This document shows, in pieces, positions 10,381 to 22,228 of a DNA stretch of 64,000 nt. Below the pieces are notes generated by a model. The model searched no databases and was not told the DNA's origin. It saw only the letters and a program-made list of their open reading frames with translations. Position 1 is the first letter of the stretch, and every line of letters begins with the position of its first letter. This DNA is from Saposhnikovia divaricata (taxonomy: Eukaryota; Streptophyta; Magnoliopsida; Apiales; Apiaceae). A program made the translations under genes and the position numbers. The stretch lies in the NCBI GenBank assembly GCA_036435485.1, contig CM071598.1, positions 107,754,501 through 107,818,500 on the forward strand, in the 5' to 3' direction.

Positions 10381-12536
10381 TGATAAGTGCATATTTTTGC
10401 ATATTTATTGCTTGAACTCGTATTTTAATAATTTATTTTATTGCATTTCAGGAAATTCGTGAATAAATAAAGAAATGGCAAAATAAAAAAATAAAGAGCA
10501 AGGAAGGGAAAAAGAGGAAGAAAAAGGACTTACATGAAAAGAGGAAAAAGAATTAAGAGCTTGGTGGAAAAGGAATCTTGGAGGACATGTGGAAGGTGGA
10601 AATCATCCCAACACACTACATAAGTGTATGGCCAAGATCAACTCTTCAAAGCTTAAGGGGGAAGGAAACAAATAGAAGGCTAGGATTTCACCACCACACA
10701 CCAAAAATGTATGGTGGGGATTTACCCAACACCCCCTTAACCCTAATTCTTGTCCTATAAATACCCCCTCACCCCCTTGTAATCATTAACTTAGATTTTA
10801 GGGTAGCTTTAATTTCTTGTATTTTTTTTTAGTTTCAAATCTTGTAAACACTCTCTTTTATTTTAATGCAATTTCATTTCCTTTAATTTCTCATCTTGCT
10901 CTTTCGTTTTTATTTACCTTACCTTCGTTATTTTCGTAAATCCATGTAGTGGACAAAGTAGCGAAAAGCTAACCACTATGGGTTGAAAATAACGATTTTT
11001 ATTTTCTTGTTCGTAGATTTAATTTTAGTTTTAATTCGTAATTTTGCCCCTTTAAATCTCCATTTTATTGTGGGCCATTTAATTCCAAATCATCATTTAG
11101 AGTAATTTTAATTTCCTAGTCAATCTCTCTAATTTCGTTTTTATTTTAAAAAAAAAAATTAGTTTCGTTAAATTTCATTTTTATTCCTGTCTTTACTTAT
11201 TTTAATTCGAAGCCTTCTCTTTTGCCTCTATCCATAAACAATAACCCAGCAAATACTCTGTTCTTGTTTTTCGTTGAGCAAAAACTTCTCTCACCCTTTT
11301 TATTTTTTTTTACCTTCTCTTCGAAATAATTCACAGCAAACAGTCTTATAATTCTTCTTTTTCTTTCGATTCTCACAACCCAGCCTCTCCTTACTCCTCT
11401 TCTTGTCGATTCACTGCAATTCCAAACCCCTTTCCCTTTTTTTCCTTTCAAACCAAACACCCTTTCTTTTCTTTTTATTTTGTATAATTATTCAAACGTA
11501 ATTTCTGAATGCCAAGCTGAGTTTGTGAATTGGGTTTTCAGTATGATTTTTGTTTTAAAAACATGCTGGGCTAATTTGAGTCGAATCAGTTAATTGGATT
11601 CGTTGGTTCGGCATTTCATTTTGCTGATTTCGTTAAAATTCGTGTGTTTACCTCGAGTTATTTCGAGTTTGTTAATCTGAGTCGCGAGTCCGAGCCGTTA
11701 GTCGAGTTTTTATTTGCTATTTTTTTTTGTTCTGAGTTGCATATTTCCGAGTTGTAACTTCTGGTTTCTGGCTCTGTTATTGTTCGTGTTTGAGTTGTGT
11801 TTATGAGTTATAGGCTGTGAATTTTGTTATGTGATTTGAGTTTATTCTGTGAATTGCTGTGATTCAAATTAGTCTACTGAGTCAATTTATGAGTCGAGTT
11901 GTTTGTTTTGTCACTGGGTTTCGATTTTAATTTAGCTGAATTGTTCGTATGGTTTAAGTGTCGAGATTCGTATGGTTTCGTATTGTTTTCTGAGTTTGCA
12001 CTGAGTCAACTGCTGAGTGCCCGAGTTATTTGTGCTAAGTCCGAGTCCAGTGTTTGAGTTGGTTGAAATTGTTCGTAGTTTGTGAATCTGTAGTGTTAAG
12101 TTAGTATGGTTGAATCTGTAGTTTTTGGTGCTGAGAATTATTTTTTTTTCTCTGTTGTGGCTAGTTAATGTTTCAAAAATGTAATGTCCAATTTCCTTAA
12201 AAATTTCCTGTAAATAAATTTTCTAAAAAAAAAAGTTAGTTTAATTCGAATAAAAAAAAGGTTTTAGAATAAAAGTCATTTTTAATTCGTATTTAGGATT
12301 CTTAGAATAATTTAGAATAATTTAATTTTAGACTAATTTAGAATTTTTAAAATTAGGAATTAATTAGTATAAAAAACCAATTTTTCTCAAAAATCCAAAA
12401 CCCACTTGTTCTAATTCGATTAAATTAAAAATTAAGGTTTGCGAAAATATTAGTCTCCGAGGAACGAACCTAAAATATTTCAACGATCGAGCCGTGCGCT
12501 TGCGGTTTATAAAATTGCATTTATTTTAGCACAACA
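10381..12536 (+). repeat. Athila-like element 5' LTR
   Basis: TGATAAGTGCAT (10381) to AGCACAACA (12536). It carries a TATA-like CTATAAATACC near 10757 in a typical promoter position, several A- and T-runs, and polypyrimidine stretches. By eye it is well above 95% identical to the 3' LTR. Confidence 0.9.
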
Positions 12537-12542
12537 AGTTTT

Positions 12543-12560
12543 TGGCGCCGCTGCCGGGGA
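12543..12560 (+). other. Primer-binding site, tRNA-Asp type
   Basis: TGGCGCCGCTGCCGGGGA lies 6 bases inside the 5' LTR. The plant tRNA-Asp 3' end is complementary to TGGCGCCGTTGCCGGGGA, so 17 of 18 positions match. This PBS is characteristic of the Athila/Tat branch. Confidence 0.85.
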
Positions 12561-13476
12561 CTAATTATTTTTCGCACCTTTGTTTTTAATTTTTTGGATT
12601 AGCTCTTTTCTCACCCTTTTTCTTGTTTGCATTTTTTCGAGGAATTTGGAGGAAAATTCGAGAAACTTGGATTAAAGCGGAAGAATTTTCTCGGAATTTT
12701 GGAAGCTTTGCTTGGGTAACCCGTATCTCTCTCCTCTTTCGTTTTTTTTTCCTTATTTAGAAAATCACAAAAAAAAAAATTAAAATCCAAAAAAAGTAGT
12801 TGTAATTACATAATTGTTGCAACATGCATTTAATCACTTAGGGCACATCATCTAGATTTTTATTTTCTTATTTTTAATTTTTCGTACCTTATAATTGCGG
12901 TGATTGCTGGCGGACCCAAGGTACGTTAAATTCTTTCTTTTCTTTAGTTAGAGCACGTAGTTAAGCATCCATAAATGTTTATAGTTTTTTATACCTCTTT
13001 GTTTGTTGCATCATTTTGTAAATAAATCTTAAGGGCAAAACCACTTACAAGATAAGGGAAGAGATTTCATCACTCTTTCCTTGGCCCAAAAACAATAAAT
13101 CCCTCATTTTGCATACCCTAGCTATTAATAAAATTAATTAGACGTTTGCCCATAGGAATCTCGCGCTCATTTAGGAAGGTGCTTAAGAAACGAAGTAATA
13201 TTTAATTATTCGGACTTTTTGGTGTCTAGGAAAGCGAAAGCTGACCTAGCAAATTAAGGTTTTGGTGTCTAGGCTGGTGTTTAGCCTCTTGGCAATGCTT
13301 GCACCTACCTGGCCAATCCGGTTCGAATAATAATTGATTTACCTAGTTTTTGGTAGCCCTTAAAGTTAGGAGCAAGGTCTAGTTATTTTATTAAGGAACC
13401 CTAGGGTTAGAATATTTTTTTTCTTTTAATTTTTCACCCTTTTTTGTGTGTTTATTTTATCGCACTTATTTGCTAC

Positions 13477-16410
13477 ATGGTTTATGCAAACTATTTGGAT
13501 AGGGATAATTCTTCTAGACTAGTGAGATCGTTTGAGATTTCTTCTTCTTCTGATTCCGAGTCTTTAGATAATTCCGAACCATTAGTAAACATGGCCATGT
13601 CTCTTAAGGACCGTTGCTACCCCACCAGTTCTGCCCAACCCTCGTGTATCACTCTTCCTCCCGTAAATGGTAATAATTTCGAAATCAAAGCTCAACACAT
13701 TAGCATGTTACCCAAATTTACCGGGAGTGAAGGTGAGGACCCGTATCTTTTCATCCATGAATTCGAGGAGGTTTGTGCCTTACAAAAACTCCAACAATTA
13801 ACCGAGGACTCGATTAGGCTTAGGCTAATTAATTTCGCTATTAAAGAAAATGCTAAAAAATGGTTGTATAGCCTACCGGTTAATTCTATTTCCACGTGGG
13901 AGGGATTTGTGGTAATTTTTCTTAAAAAATATTTTCCAAACCATAAGATTACGAGAATCACAAATGAGATAAATCAATTTCACCAAAAGGAAAACGAGTC
14001 TTTTTGGAAATATTTTGATCGTTTTAAAAATCTTTTATCACAATGCCCCCACCACGGAATAGAAAAATGGAGACTTTGTAAGATTGTCTACGAGGCCCTA
14101 GATAGTCCAACAACCGCGTTGTTAGAGTCTATGTGCCAAGGTAAATTCATGGAGAAGGATGAGGACGAAGGGTGGGCGTTTTTCGAAGAATTAGCCGAGA
14201 AGACCATGTTGTGGGAGTCTACTAGGGAGCCTAATAAGTCGAACGAGTCATCTAGTACATCTAGGGGTTTGTATTCGATTGGGAATTTGATTACAACCGA
14301 TGCCAAATTAGCTACTCTAACTAGAAGACTCGAAGCCCTAGAAACTAGTAACGCCCCCTCACAAGTGTCTATGTGCTCTAATTATAATCAAGGTTTTCCA
14401 AACTTTCCCGGTTGTGATCAAGTCAATGCGGTGTTTCAACCAACCCCTAGGAATGATCCTTTTGCACCTACATACAATCCTGGTTGGAAGAATCACCCGA
14501 ATTTCTCGTGGAACCAAAGCCAAAACTACCAATCTCCGCCACCTTCTTTTCAAAAGCCGAACTCTTACCCAACTCCAAACCAAGGTGTTTTTCCAAACCC
14601 GATTCAAAATCACATTCCTTATCCGACTCAAGCACCAGCCCACCCTCCCAGCTTTCATAAGTCGGATAAGAGAATTAATTCTTTGGAAAAGACTCTTAAT
14701 GCGCTTTTGAAATCAACGACTAATTTGGCTCAATCTCAACAAACTTTCATGCAAACCATGACTTAAGATAGGCAAATTTTGAATGCTAGTACTCAAGCCA
14801 TATCTAAGTTAGAGGTTCAAGTGAGTCAATTAGCCAACGCCATGTGTGAGCGAGAGAAGAACAAGTTCCCGAGTCAACCCGAAGTCAACCCTAAATTTCC
14901 TCTCAACCAAAGACCTCCCGAAAATGTTAATGCCATCATTTCTTTAAGGTCGGGAAAACAAGTGGATAATCAAGTACGAGTCGAGTCTCCCGAAGACGAA
15001 GAAGAGTTAAATGTTGAACCAAAGCCCGAGCCTCTCAAGTCATCTAGTCCCACACCTTCACCTCTTGAACCTTCATCTTCAAAATCCACTCCCGAGTCAT
15101 CAGAATCTCCTCATAAATCATCATCATCATCTAGCGAGCCTTCATCGACTCAAACACCACCTTCACCTAACGAGTCTTCGTTTGTCATTCCACTTTCGAA
15201 ATCCATTCCCGAAGAACCTAGCGAACGAGTCTTTAAGCCTAAAGGTCCTTATCCTCAAAGACTCCGTTCAAACAATTAATCGCCTCAAGTAGAAAAGATT
15301 TTGGAAGTTTTCAAGCAAGTCGAGATCAACATTCCTCTTTTAGATGCCATTCAACAAATTCCCTCTTATGCTAAGTGTCTAAAAGATTTGTGTACTCATA
15401 AACGTTCCACTCATGTCCCTAAGAAAGCCTTTTTGACTTCTCATGTTAGTTCAATTCTTTCGAACCAAATTCCCGTGAAATATAAGGACCCCGGTTGTCC
15501 TACAATTTCATGTGTCATAGGCAATACTTTTGTGGACAAAGCGTTACTTGACTTAGGAGGGAGTGTGAATCTTCTTCCATTTTCGGTCTATCAAGCCCTA
15601 GGTTTAGGCGAACTTCAAAAGATGAATATGACAATTCAATTAGCCGATCGTTCTGTCAAAATGCCTAAGGGAATAATTGAGGATGTGCTAATTAAGGTTG
15701 GTGAATTCATCTTTCCAGTTGATTTTGTTGTCCTCGAGACTCAACCCGTCACGAATCCGAAAAACCAAATCGTGATCATTATAGGTCGACCTTTTCTTGC
15801 TACATCCAATGCCTTGATTAATTGTAGGGATGGTTCGATGAAACTCACTTTTGGTAATATGACAATTAACCTTAACATCTTTAATGTCGGAAAAGAACCC
15901 AATGAGCTTTATGAACAAACAATAGGGGTTAATCTTGTTGATGACATTGTTAATTGGTCAAACCTTGAGGATAATGAGATTGAGTCTCTTCTCAAAGAGG
16001 ATTTTAAAGTCAACTCTGCGTCTAATCAAGAGTATATTGAGTCGTTAAGGGATATGACCTCGGAAGAAATGTTGAGAGAGTTGGACGATATTTGTTCTAA
16101 GTGGGAAACCAAACCTGTGGAGGTCTCTTGTGAACCAAATCTTATTGTTAAAACTCCCGTTGGTGAACCACCTACATTTGATAAGTTAGGAGATTTGATT
16201 AAAATTTGTTCTAAGTGGGAGACCCCACCCGAGATTGTTAATGTTGAGCCCCTTCTTAAGAGTCCCGTGGGAACACCTCCCACATTTTACTCAACTTTCT
16301 ATCATCCTGAGTTTGATCAACAGCCTTTAGGGAAAGATGAACCATTATCTTTTGTCATTCCTAGTGATTCAACCCCTAACCAAACTTTCATTATCTCTAA
16401 TTTGCTTTAA
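13477..16410 (+). pseudogene. Athila-like Gag-protease polyprotein with two stops
   Basis: One frame runs from the first ATG (13477) to a TAA at 16408-16410, interrupted only by TAA at 14764-14766 and at 15277-15279. The Gag part contains FTGSEGEDPYLFIHEFEEVC and WEGFVVIFLKKYFPNHK, a retrotransposon Gag core. A Pro/Asn/Gln-rich linker (about 14400-14640) and the Athila signature VNAIISLRSGKQ (14929-14964) follow. A Ser/Pro-rich stretch precedes a retropepsin-like domain: ALLDLGGSVNLLP, with the catalytic Asp at 15550-15552, and IIIGRPFLATSNALI near 15775. Asp-Leu-Gly in place of Asp-Ser/Thr-Gly is normal for this branch. Tandem copies of SKWETxPxEx near the C-terminus (16096, 16211) are a local duplication. 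No RT follows. Confidence 0.85.
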
Positions 16411-17632
16411 CAAAATAAGGAAGCCCTAAGTTGGTTTAGGGAGAACATTAGTGACACTTGTTCTATAAGGTTGAATGATTCCATGTTACTTGAGAAAATA
16501 TATTCTAATCAAAATTTTCAATAATGTCTTGATATTTTCTCAAAGCTTCATCCCAATTTTCCTACCGGCATCGGCTAATTCGGTTTTATTCCTTTGCCTC
16601 CCCTCGTGAAAGTCAGGTATGGGGGTGGAATTGTGTGCGTGTGTGAGTTGTTTTCTTTCGTAATTTTTATAAGTTTTCAGTCTCTGTCATCCCTTGTCAG
16701 GTATTTCCTCACCTTTCTCATTTCTCATTTCTCTTGCATTTGCATACATTGAGGACAATGCATGATTTAGGTATGGGGGAGGGTTTTTAGCGTAAATATA
16801 AAAATTAGAAAATCCAAAAAAAATTAAAAAATGAAAAATATCACAAAAAGAGTTGTAAATAGTAGAGTTCTAATCTTATTCTAGTATTGTTAATTGATTG
16901 CTAGTTGCTTGATGCACCCTTACATGCTATGATAATCTTGTGATCCTTTAGCTTTTGATTGAGAAGTGATTTGCTAAGTTCTTGTCCACACACTTACACT
17001 AGCAAGGTGAAACTAGTAGACTTATTTGATTTGTGCAAGAAATTCGAAGGTCATGATTAGGTGTAAGATGATTTGATTCTCATGCTTTGAGTACAAGTAT
17101 GTGCATTGAGGATATCTTTACTTGAGATTTATTATGTTCTACCACACCAAGTAAGTTTGAGCCTATATGCACATCTTTTGCATTTATATTCGTTTGCTTG
17201 AGTGTTCACTTGTCATTTGCATTGCTAGCACTTGTTTGAATTCTATCTTGAAACACATGACATTGATTGATGATAAGATGATAAAGATGAGGCATTTATA
17301 AAGATGAGGCATTTAGGAATAACTCATATTTCCAAAATATCCACACCATTCTTATATGATCAATTAGTTACCCCTTTGAGCTTAATCAAATTCTTTTGGT
17401 GACACACCACATTACTCGCCTATGACCTTTTTCTTGTATAGCCTTACGTATGCTTGATCCCAATTTGTCAAAGGCTAGTAGGAACTTGAGGAAGTAATAA
17501 GGTGTGTGTGAGATGGGTATACTTTTGTTCATAACTTTTGAGGAAATATATGTTTTGTTGGTTACCTTGTTAGTCGATTTTCAAGTTAAAACTAAAGGAG
17601 GATTATGGTTGCTTATGTTTATCTTAGCTCTT

Positions 17633-17677
<45 letters not shown>

Positions 17678-18492
17678 TATTTATATATGAGAGCATACTT
17701 ATGTTTTTGTAATTCTCCTTCATTCGACTAGTCAAGTCTTTTTGTTGAAAGTAGAAAAATAATTGTGTGGGGAGGAAGTTTGGTGATGTGCATGATTTCC
17801 ATGGTGACTACTAGCTTTTGACACTTCACCTTATTTTGGCCTTACTTGACATACCCTGTCCCTAGCCCCATTACAACTCAAATAAAGACCTTTTGATTGT
17901 CATCATTGATGTATGTTGTGTTTAAGTTAGAATGATACCAAATGTCAAGCATGCTTTTGATTTTGTTAGAATTGAGTGATACACTTACCCTTGTTCTTGA
18001 GTGTATGTTCTTTTGTGAGTGAAATGTGAGGTATTGCTTGTTTCTTTTGCATATGAGATCTCAAGTTTTGACTCTAAGGTGTGCTCTTGTAGACTTAGCA
18101 TGGTTTCCAATAATTTTTGCACTTGACATGAACTTGTAATCACTCGTGCATGCTTCTTTAAGTAGACTATGTGAATCCTTGCACTTTCCACACCAAGACT
18201 TTGCAACTTCATTTTGATTCTTAAGTTATTGTATCATGAGAGGACATGTATGTGTGGTGTTGCATTGCCATGTAATCTTTTATACGAACTAGATGGATTT
18301 TATGGGTACATTCACTATAGGCCCTCACGAGACCTCACTCGTCCACTAGGGCTGCCTAGGGGTTTAAAGGGCTTGTTGCATATGCCAAATGCAATCGTCA
18401 CACCTACGAAAAGGAGTATAGGACTTTTTATCTAGATTTTCTTTTTGATTTTGTTTTACTCGAGGACGAGCAAAAGATAAGTATGGGGCATT
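16411..18492 (+). other. Non-coding 3' region of the Athila-like element
   Basis: The frame stays protein-like for a short way after the stop (EALSWFREN near 16425), then decays. Where pol is expected there is only AT-rich sequence with no RT (YxDD) or integrase motif. It contains GTATGGGGGAGGG (16771-16783), typical of Athila/Tat polypurine regions, and AAGATAAGTATGGGGCATT directly before the 3' LTR as the likely priming tract. Confidence 0.65.
17634..17678. repeat. (AAT)n microsatellite
   Basis: About 14 uninterrupted ATA/AAT triplets inside the non-coding part of the Athila-like element. Confidence 0.9.
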
Positions 18493-20654
18493 TGATAAAT
18501 GCATATTTTTTGCATATTTTTATTACCTATTTATTTCTTGAACTCGTATTTTAATAATTTATTTTATTGCATTTCAGGAAATTCGTGAATAAATAAAGAA
18601 ATGGCAAAATAAAGAAATAAAGAGCAAGGAAGGGAAAAAGAGGAAGAAAAAGGACTTAAATGAAAAGAGGAAAAAGAATTAGGAGCTTGGTGGAAAAGGA
18701 ATCTTGGAGGACATGTGGAAGGTGGAGATCATCCCAACACACTACATAAGTGTATGGCCAAGATCAACTCTTCAAAGCTTAAGGGGGAAGGAAACAAATA
18801 GATGACTAGGATTTCACCACCACACACCACAAATGTATGGTGGGGATTTACCCAACACCCCCTTAACCCTAATTATTGTCCTATAAATACCCCCTCACCC
18901 CCTTGTAATCATTAACTTAGATTTTAGGGTAGCTTTAATTTCTTATATTTTTTTAGTTTCAAATCTTGTAAACACTCTCTTTTATTTTAATGCAATTTCA
19001 TTTCCTTTAATTTCTCGTCTTGCTCTTTCGTTTTTATTTACCTTACCTTCGTTATTTTCGTAAATCCATGTAGTGGACAAAGTAGCGAAAAGCTAACCAC
19101 TATGGGTTGAAAATAACGATTTTTATTTTCTTGTTCGTAGATTTAATTTTAGTTTTAATTCGTAATTTTGCCCCTTTAAATCTCCATTTTATTATGGGCC
19201 ATTTAATTCCAAATCATCATTTAGTGTAATTTTAATTTCCTAGTCAATCTCTCTAATTTCGTTTTTATTTAAAAAAAAATTTTCGTTAAATTTCATTTTT
19301 ATGCCTGTCTTTACTTATTTTAATTCGAAGCCTTCTCTTTTGCCTCTATCCATAAATAATAACCCAACAAATACTCTGTTCTTGATTTTCGTTGAGCAAA
19401 AACTTCTCTCACCCTTTTTATTTTTTTTACTTTCTCTTCGAAATAATTCACAGCAAACAGTCTTATAATTCTTCTTTTTCTTTCGATTCTCACAACCCAG
19501 CCTCTCCTTACTCCTCTTCTTGTCGATTCACGGCAATTCCAAACCCCTTTCCCTTTTTTTTTCCTTTCAAACCAAACACCCTTTCTTTTCTTTTTATTTT
19601 GTATAATTATTCAAACGTAATTTCTGAATGCCAAGTTGAGTTTGTGAATTGGGTTTTCAGTAAGAGTTTTGTTTTAAAAACGCGCTGGGCTAATTTGAGT
19701 CGAATCAGTTGATTGGATTCGTTTGGTCGGTATTTCATTTTGCTGATTTCGTTGAAATTCGTGTGTTTACCTCAAGTTATTTCGAGTTTGTTAATCTGAG
19801 TCGCGAGTCCGAGCCGTTAATCGAGTTTTTATTTGCTGTTTTTTTTGTTCTGAGTTGCATATTTCCGAGTTGTAACTACTGGTTTCTGGCTCTGTTATTG
19901 TTCGTGTTTGAGTTGTGTTTATGAGTTATGGGTTGCGAATTTTGTTATGTGATTTGAGTTTATTCCGTGAATTGCCGTGATTCTAATTAGTCTACTGAGT
20001 CAATTTATGAGTCGAGTTGTTTGTTTTGTCACTGGGTTTCGATTTTAATTTAGCTGAATTGTTCGTATGGTTTAAGTGTCGAGATTCGTATGGTTTCGTA
20101 TTGTTTTCTGAGTTTGCACTGAGTCAACTGCTGAGTGCCCGAGTTACTTGTGCTGAGTCCGAGTCCAGTGTTTGTAGTTGGTTGAAATTGTTCGTAGTTT
20201 GTGAATCTGTAGTGTTAAGTTCGTATGGTTGAATGTGTAGTTTTTGGTGCTGAGAATTAGTTTTTTTTCTCTGTTGTGGCTAGTTAATGTTTCGTAAATG
20301 TCATGTCCAATTTCCTTAAAAATTTCCTGTAAATAAATTTTCTAAAAAAAAAGTTTGTTTAATTCGAATAAAAAAAAGGTTTTAGAATAAAAATCATTTT
20401 TAATTCGTATTTAGGATTCTTAGAATAATTTAGAATAATTTAATTTTAGAAAAATTTAGAATTTTTAAAATTAGGAATTATTTAGTATAAAAAACCAATT
20501 TTTCTCAAAAATCCACAACCCACTTGTTCTAATTCGATTAAATTAAAAATTAAGGTTTGCGAAAATATTAGTCTCCGAGGAATGAACCTAAAATATTTCA
20601 ACGATCGAGGCGTCCGCTTGCGGTTTACAAAATTGCATTTATTTTAGCACAACA
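18493..20654 (+). repeat. Athila-like element 3' LTR
   Basis: 2162 bp, TGATAAATGCAT to AGCACAACA, followed directly by the TSD CTTCT. Small indels in A-runs and scattered substitutions separate it from 10381-12536, so the insertion is not brand new but is younger than element C. Confidence 0.9.
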
Positions 20655-20659
20655 CTTCT

Positions 20660-21078
20660 CATCCCCTTCACAACTCAGGCTCGCAGCCTCAGAACTATAA
20701 ACAACAGTCTTGTCGCAATTAATGTTGTCGTTAAGCTCTATCCTTTTAGGAAATTTCTCCAACAGTCGAAAAGTAATTGGAATCACAGTAGAACTATCGA
20801 TATATTTCTTGTTCTTTCTACTGAATTCCTGAAAAAAATGGTTCACCATCTTATCACAGTCTTTGCTTTTCGATTGTGTGTCACCAGATTTAACTTTAAT
20901 CTCAAAAATAAAAGATACATTATGATTTTCTCCACCAGGATCAAAGTTAATCCAAGTTTTCCCACCAACATTTCGGCTAGATTCATTAGCCAACTCATAA
21001 ATGTATGTAGTTGGTGTAAGCTCGTTATTAAGTTGCATCAAACCAAGACCAGGAAAACTAGAATCCCCTATGGCTTGC
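20660..21078 (-). pseudogene. Element C unknown ORF, central part
   Basis: The open frame on the minus strand, from the break at 21078 to the Athila-like insertion, encodes NELTPTTYIYELANESSR, then WINFDPGGENHNVSFIFEIK, EFSRKNKKYIDSS and SSEAASLSCEGDEK. It has no stop over about 135 codons. Upstream it joins the 27151 segment across the solo-LTR-like block (both edges encode Gln-Ala-Ile). Downstream it joins 10380 in frame (GDEK to VQGL). The sequence looks globular rather than repetitive, but I recognise no family. Confidence 0.5.
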
Positions 21079-21882
21079 CTGTAACGCCCCGACTTCCCAA
21101 TATTGAAAATATACTATTTATAATAAAATAGACTTTGATACAGGGGAATTTTAGAAAATTACGGCATGAAATATTCGTAAAATGGACTATCCACCTGTAA
21201 TTCAACCCAAACCAAATTCCAATTTAACAAATACAAATAAAACTTAATACACCAATGATTCCTCACCGAGGATCGATTCCAGGTTATGGTATGAAACAAG
21301 AATCTAATCAATACAAATTATTACAACTTCTATCTCCGCTCTAATACAAATTACTATACCATCTAATTCGTAGCTCAATCCCAATCTGTGCTTACCCACT
21401 CTAGCTCCAAAATCTATCCTATATAGAATGCCTCATCGCTCTCATTCGCAGGGATAAATGTAGTAGATCGTCCTTAAACCTAAATGCAAAGGGTTAGGTA
21501 AAACAAAGCAAAAGTGAGCCAAAGAACGCTCAACAAGTTAATAATATAGTGAAACAACGATATTACGATAATTCATTGATGAACAATATCAATGAATACT
21601 TTATCTCAAAAAATCAATCAATTTCCATCAGATAGTAAAAATTTTCCATTTACTGCAAACCATCACTGCCTCAGATAAAACGTTGAGAAAAAGAATATCA
21701 AGAAATCGCCCAATCATTCTTACTCCACTTTCAACATATAATGTTACTCGCGAAGGGAATAACTGGGGAACTTCTATCCATCCTTAATCTCATTGTTTTA
21801 CTGAGTTTCCAAATTTTGATCAAGATAGAAAAACATCTAACTCTAATATCCATAATTTCGAAACTAATGACCATTTACCGTG

Positions 21883-21884
<2 letters not shown>

Positions 21885-21942
<58 letters not shown>
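21885..21942. repeat. (AT)29 microsatellite
   Basis: Uninterrupted AT dinucleotides over 58 bases within the solo-LTR-like block. Confidence 0.95.
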
Positions 21943-21944
<2 letters not shown>

Positions 21945-22157
21945 TATCAAAACAATCCTTTCTTTAAAACCCTTTCATCTTTGAAACATACTTTTCATAA
22001 AACCTTTTAAAACATTTTCATTGATTGGAGTTTTTTTTTCCACGACTCCGGATAATACGGGTGATCAGCCACGTAAAGTCCACATACCGGACACGAAGTC
22101 CCTCTAGACGTTAAAATTGGGTTCCCAATCAGGCAACACATTGGCCTTTAATGCTGG

Positions 22158-22228
22158 ACTAGGACCACCCTAGCCTCTTACGCTAAATAAAAGTGTTGGA
22201 CTAGGACCACCCTAGCCTCTTACGCTCT
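22158..22228. repeat. Short tandem duplication in the solo-LTR-like block
   Basis: GGACTAGGACCACCCTAGCC followed by TCTTACGCT occurs twice, 40 bases apart. It is a local duplication within the LTR. Confidence 0.85.

Larger units (their letters stand above)
10381..20654 (+). mobile_element. Athila-like gypsy element with gag-protease only
   Basis: The element is 10274 bp, with LTRs of 2156 bp (10381-12536) and 2162 bp (18493-20654), both TGATAA to CACAACA. The perfect 5-bp TSD is CTTCT (10376-10380, 20655-20659). The primer site at 12543 matches tRNA-Asp with one mismatch, as in Athila/Tat elements. The internal region holds one long gag-protease frame and then about 2.1 kb of non-coding DNA. 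RT, RNase H and integrase are absent, so it is a non-autonomous derivative. Removing it restores the element C frame exactly. Confidence 0.9.

Noticed and set aside
12543..12560. tRNA-Asp gene fragment
   Set aside because: Only the 18-nt complement of the tRNA 3' end is present, next to an LTR; it is a primer-binding site.
13692..14658. Minus-strand ORFs opposite the Athila-like gag
   Set aside because: They are antisense shadows of a frame with clear Gag motifs on the plus strand.
21885..21942. AT repeat as a replication origin or matrix attachment site
   Set aside because: A plain microsatellite with no further supporting sequence features.
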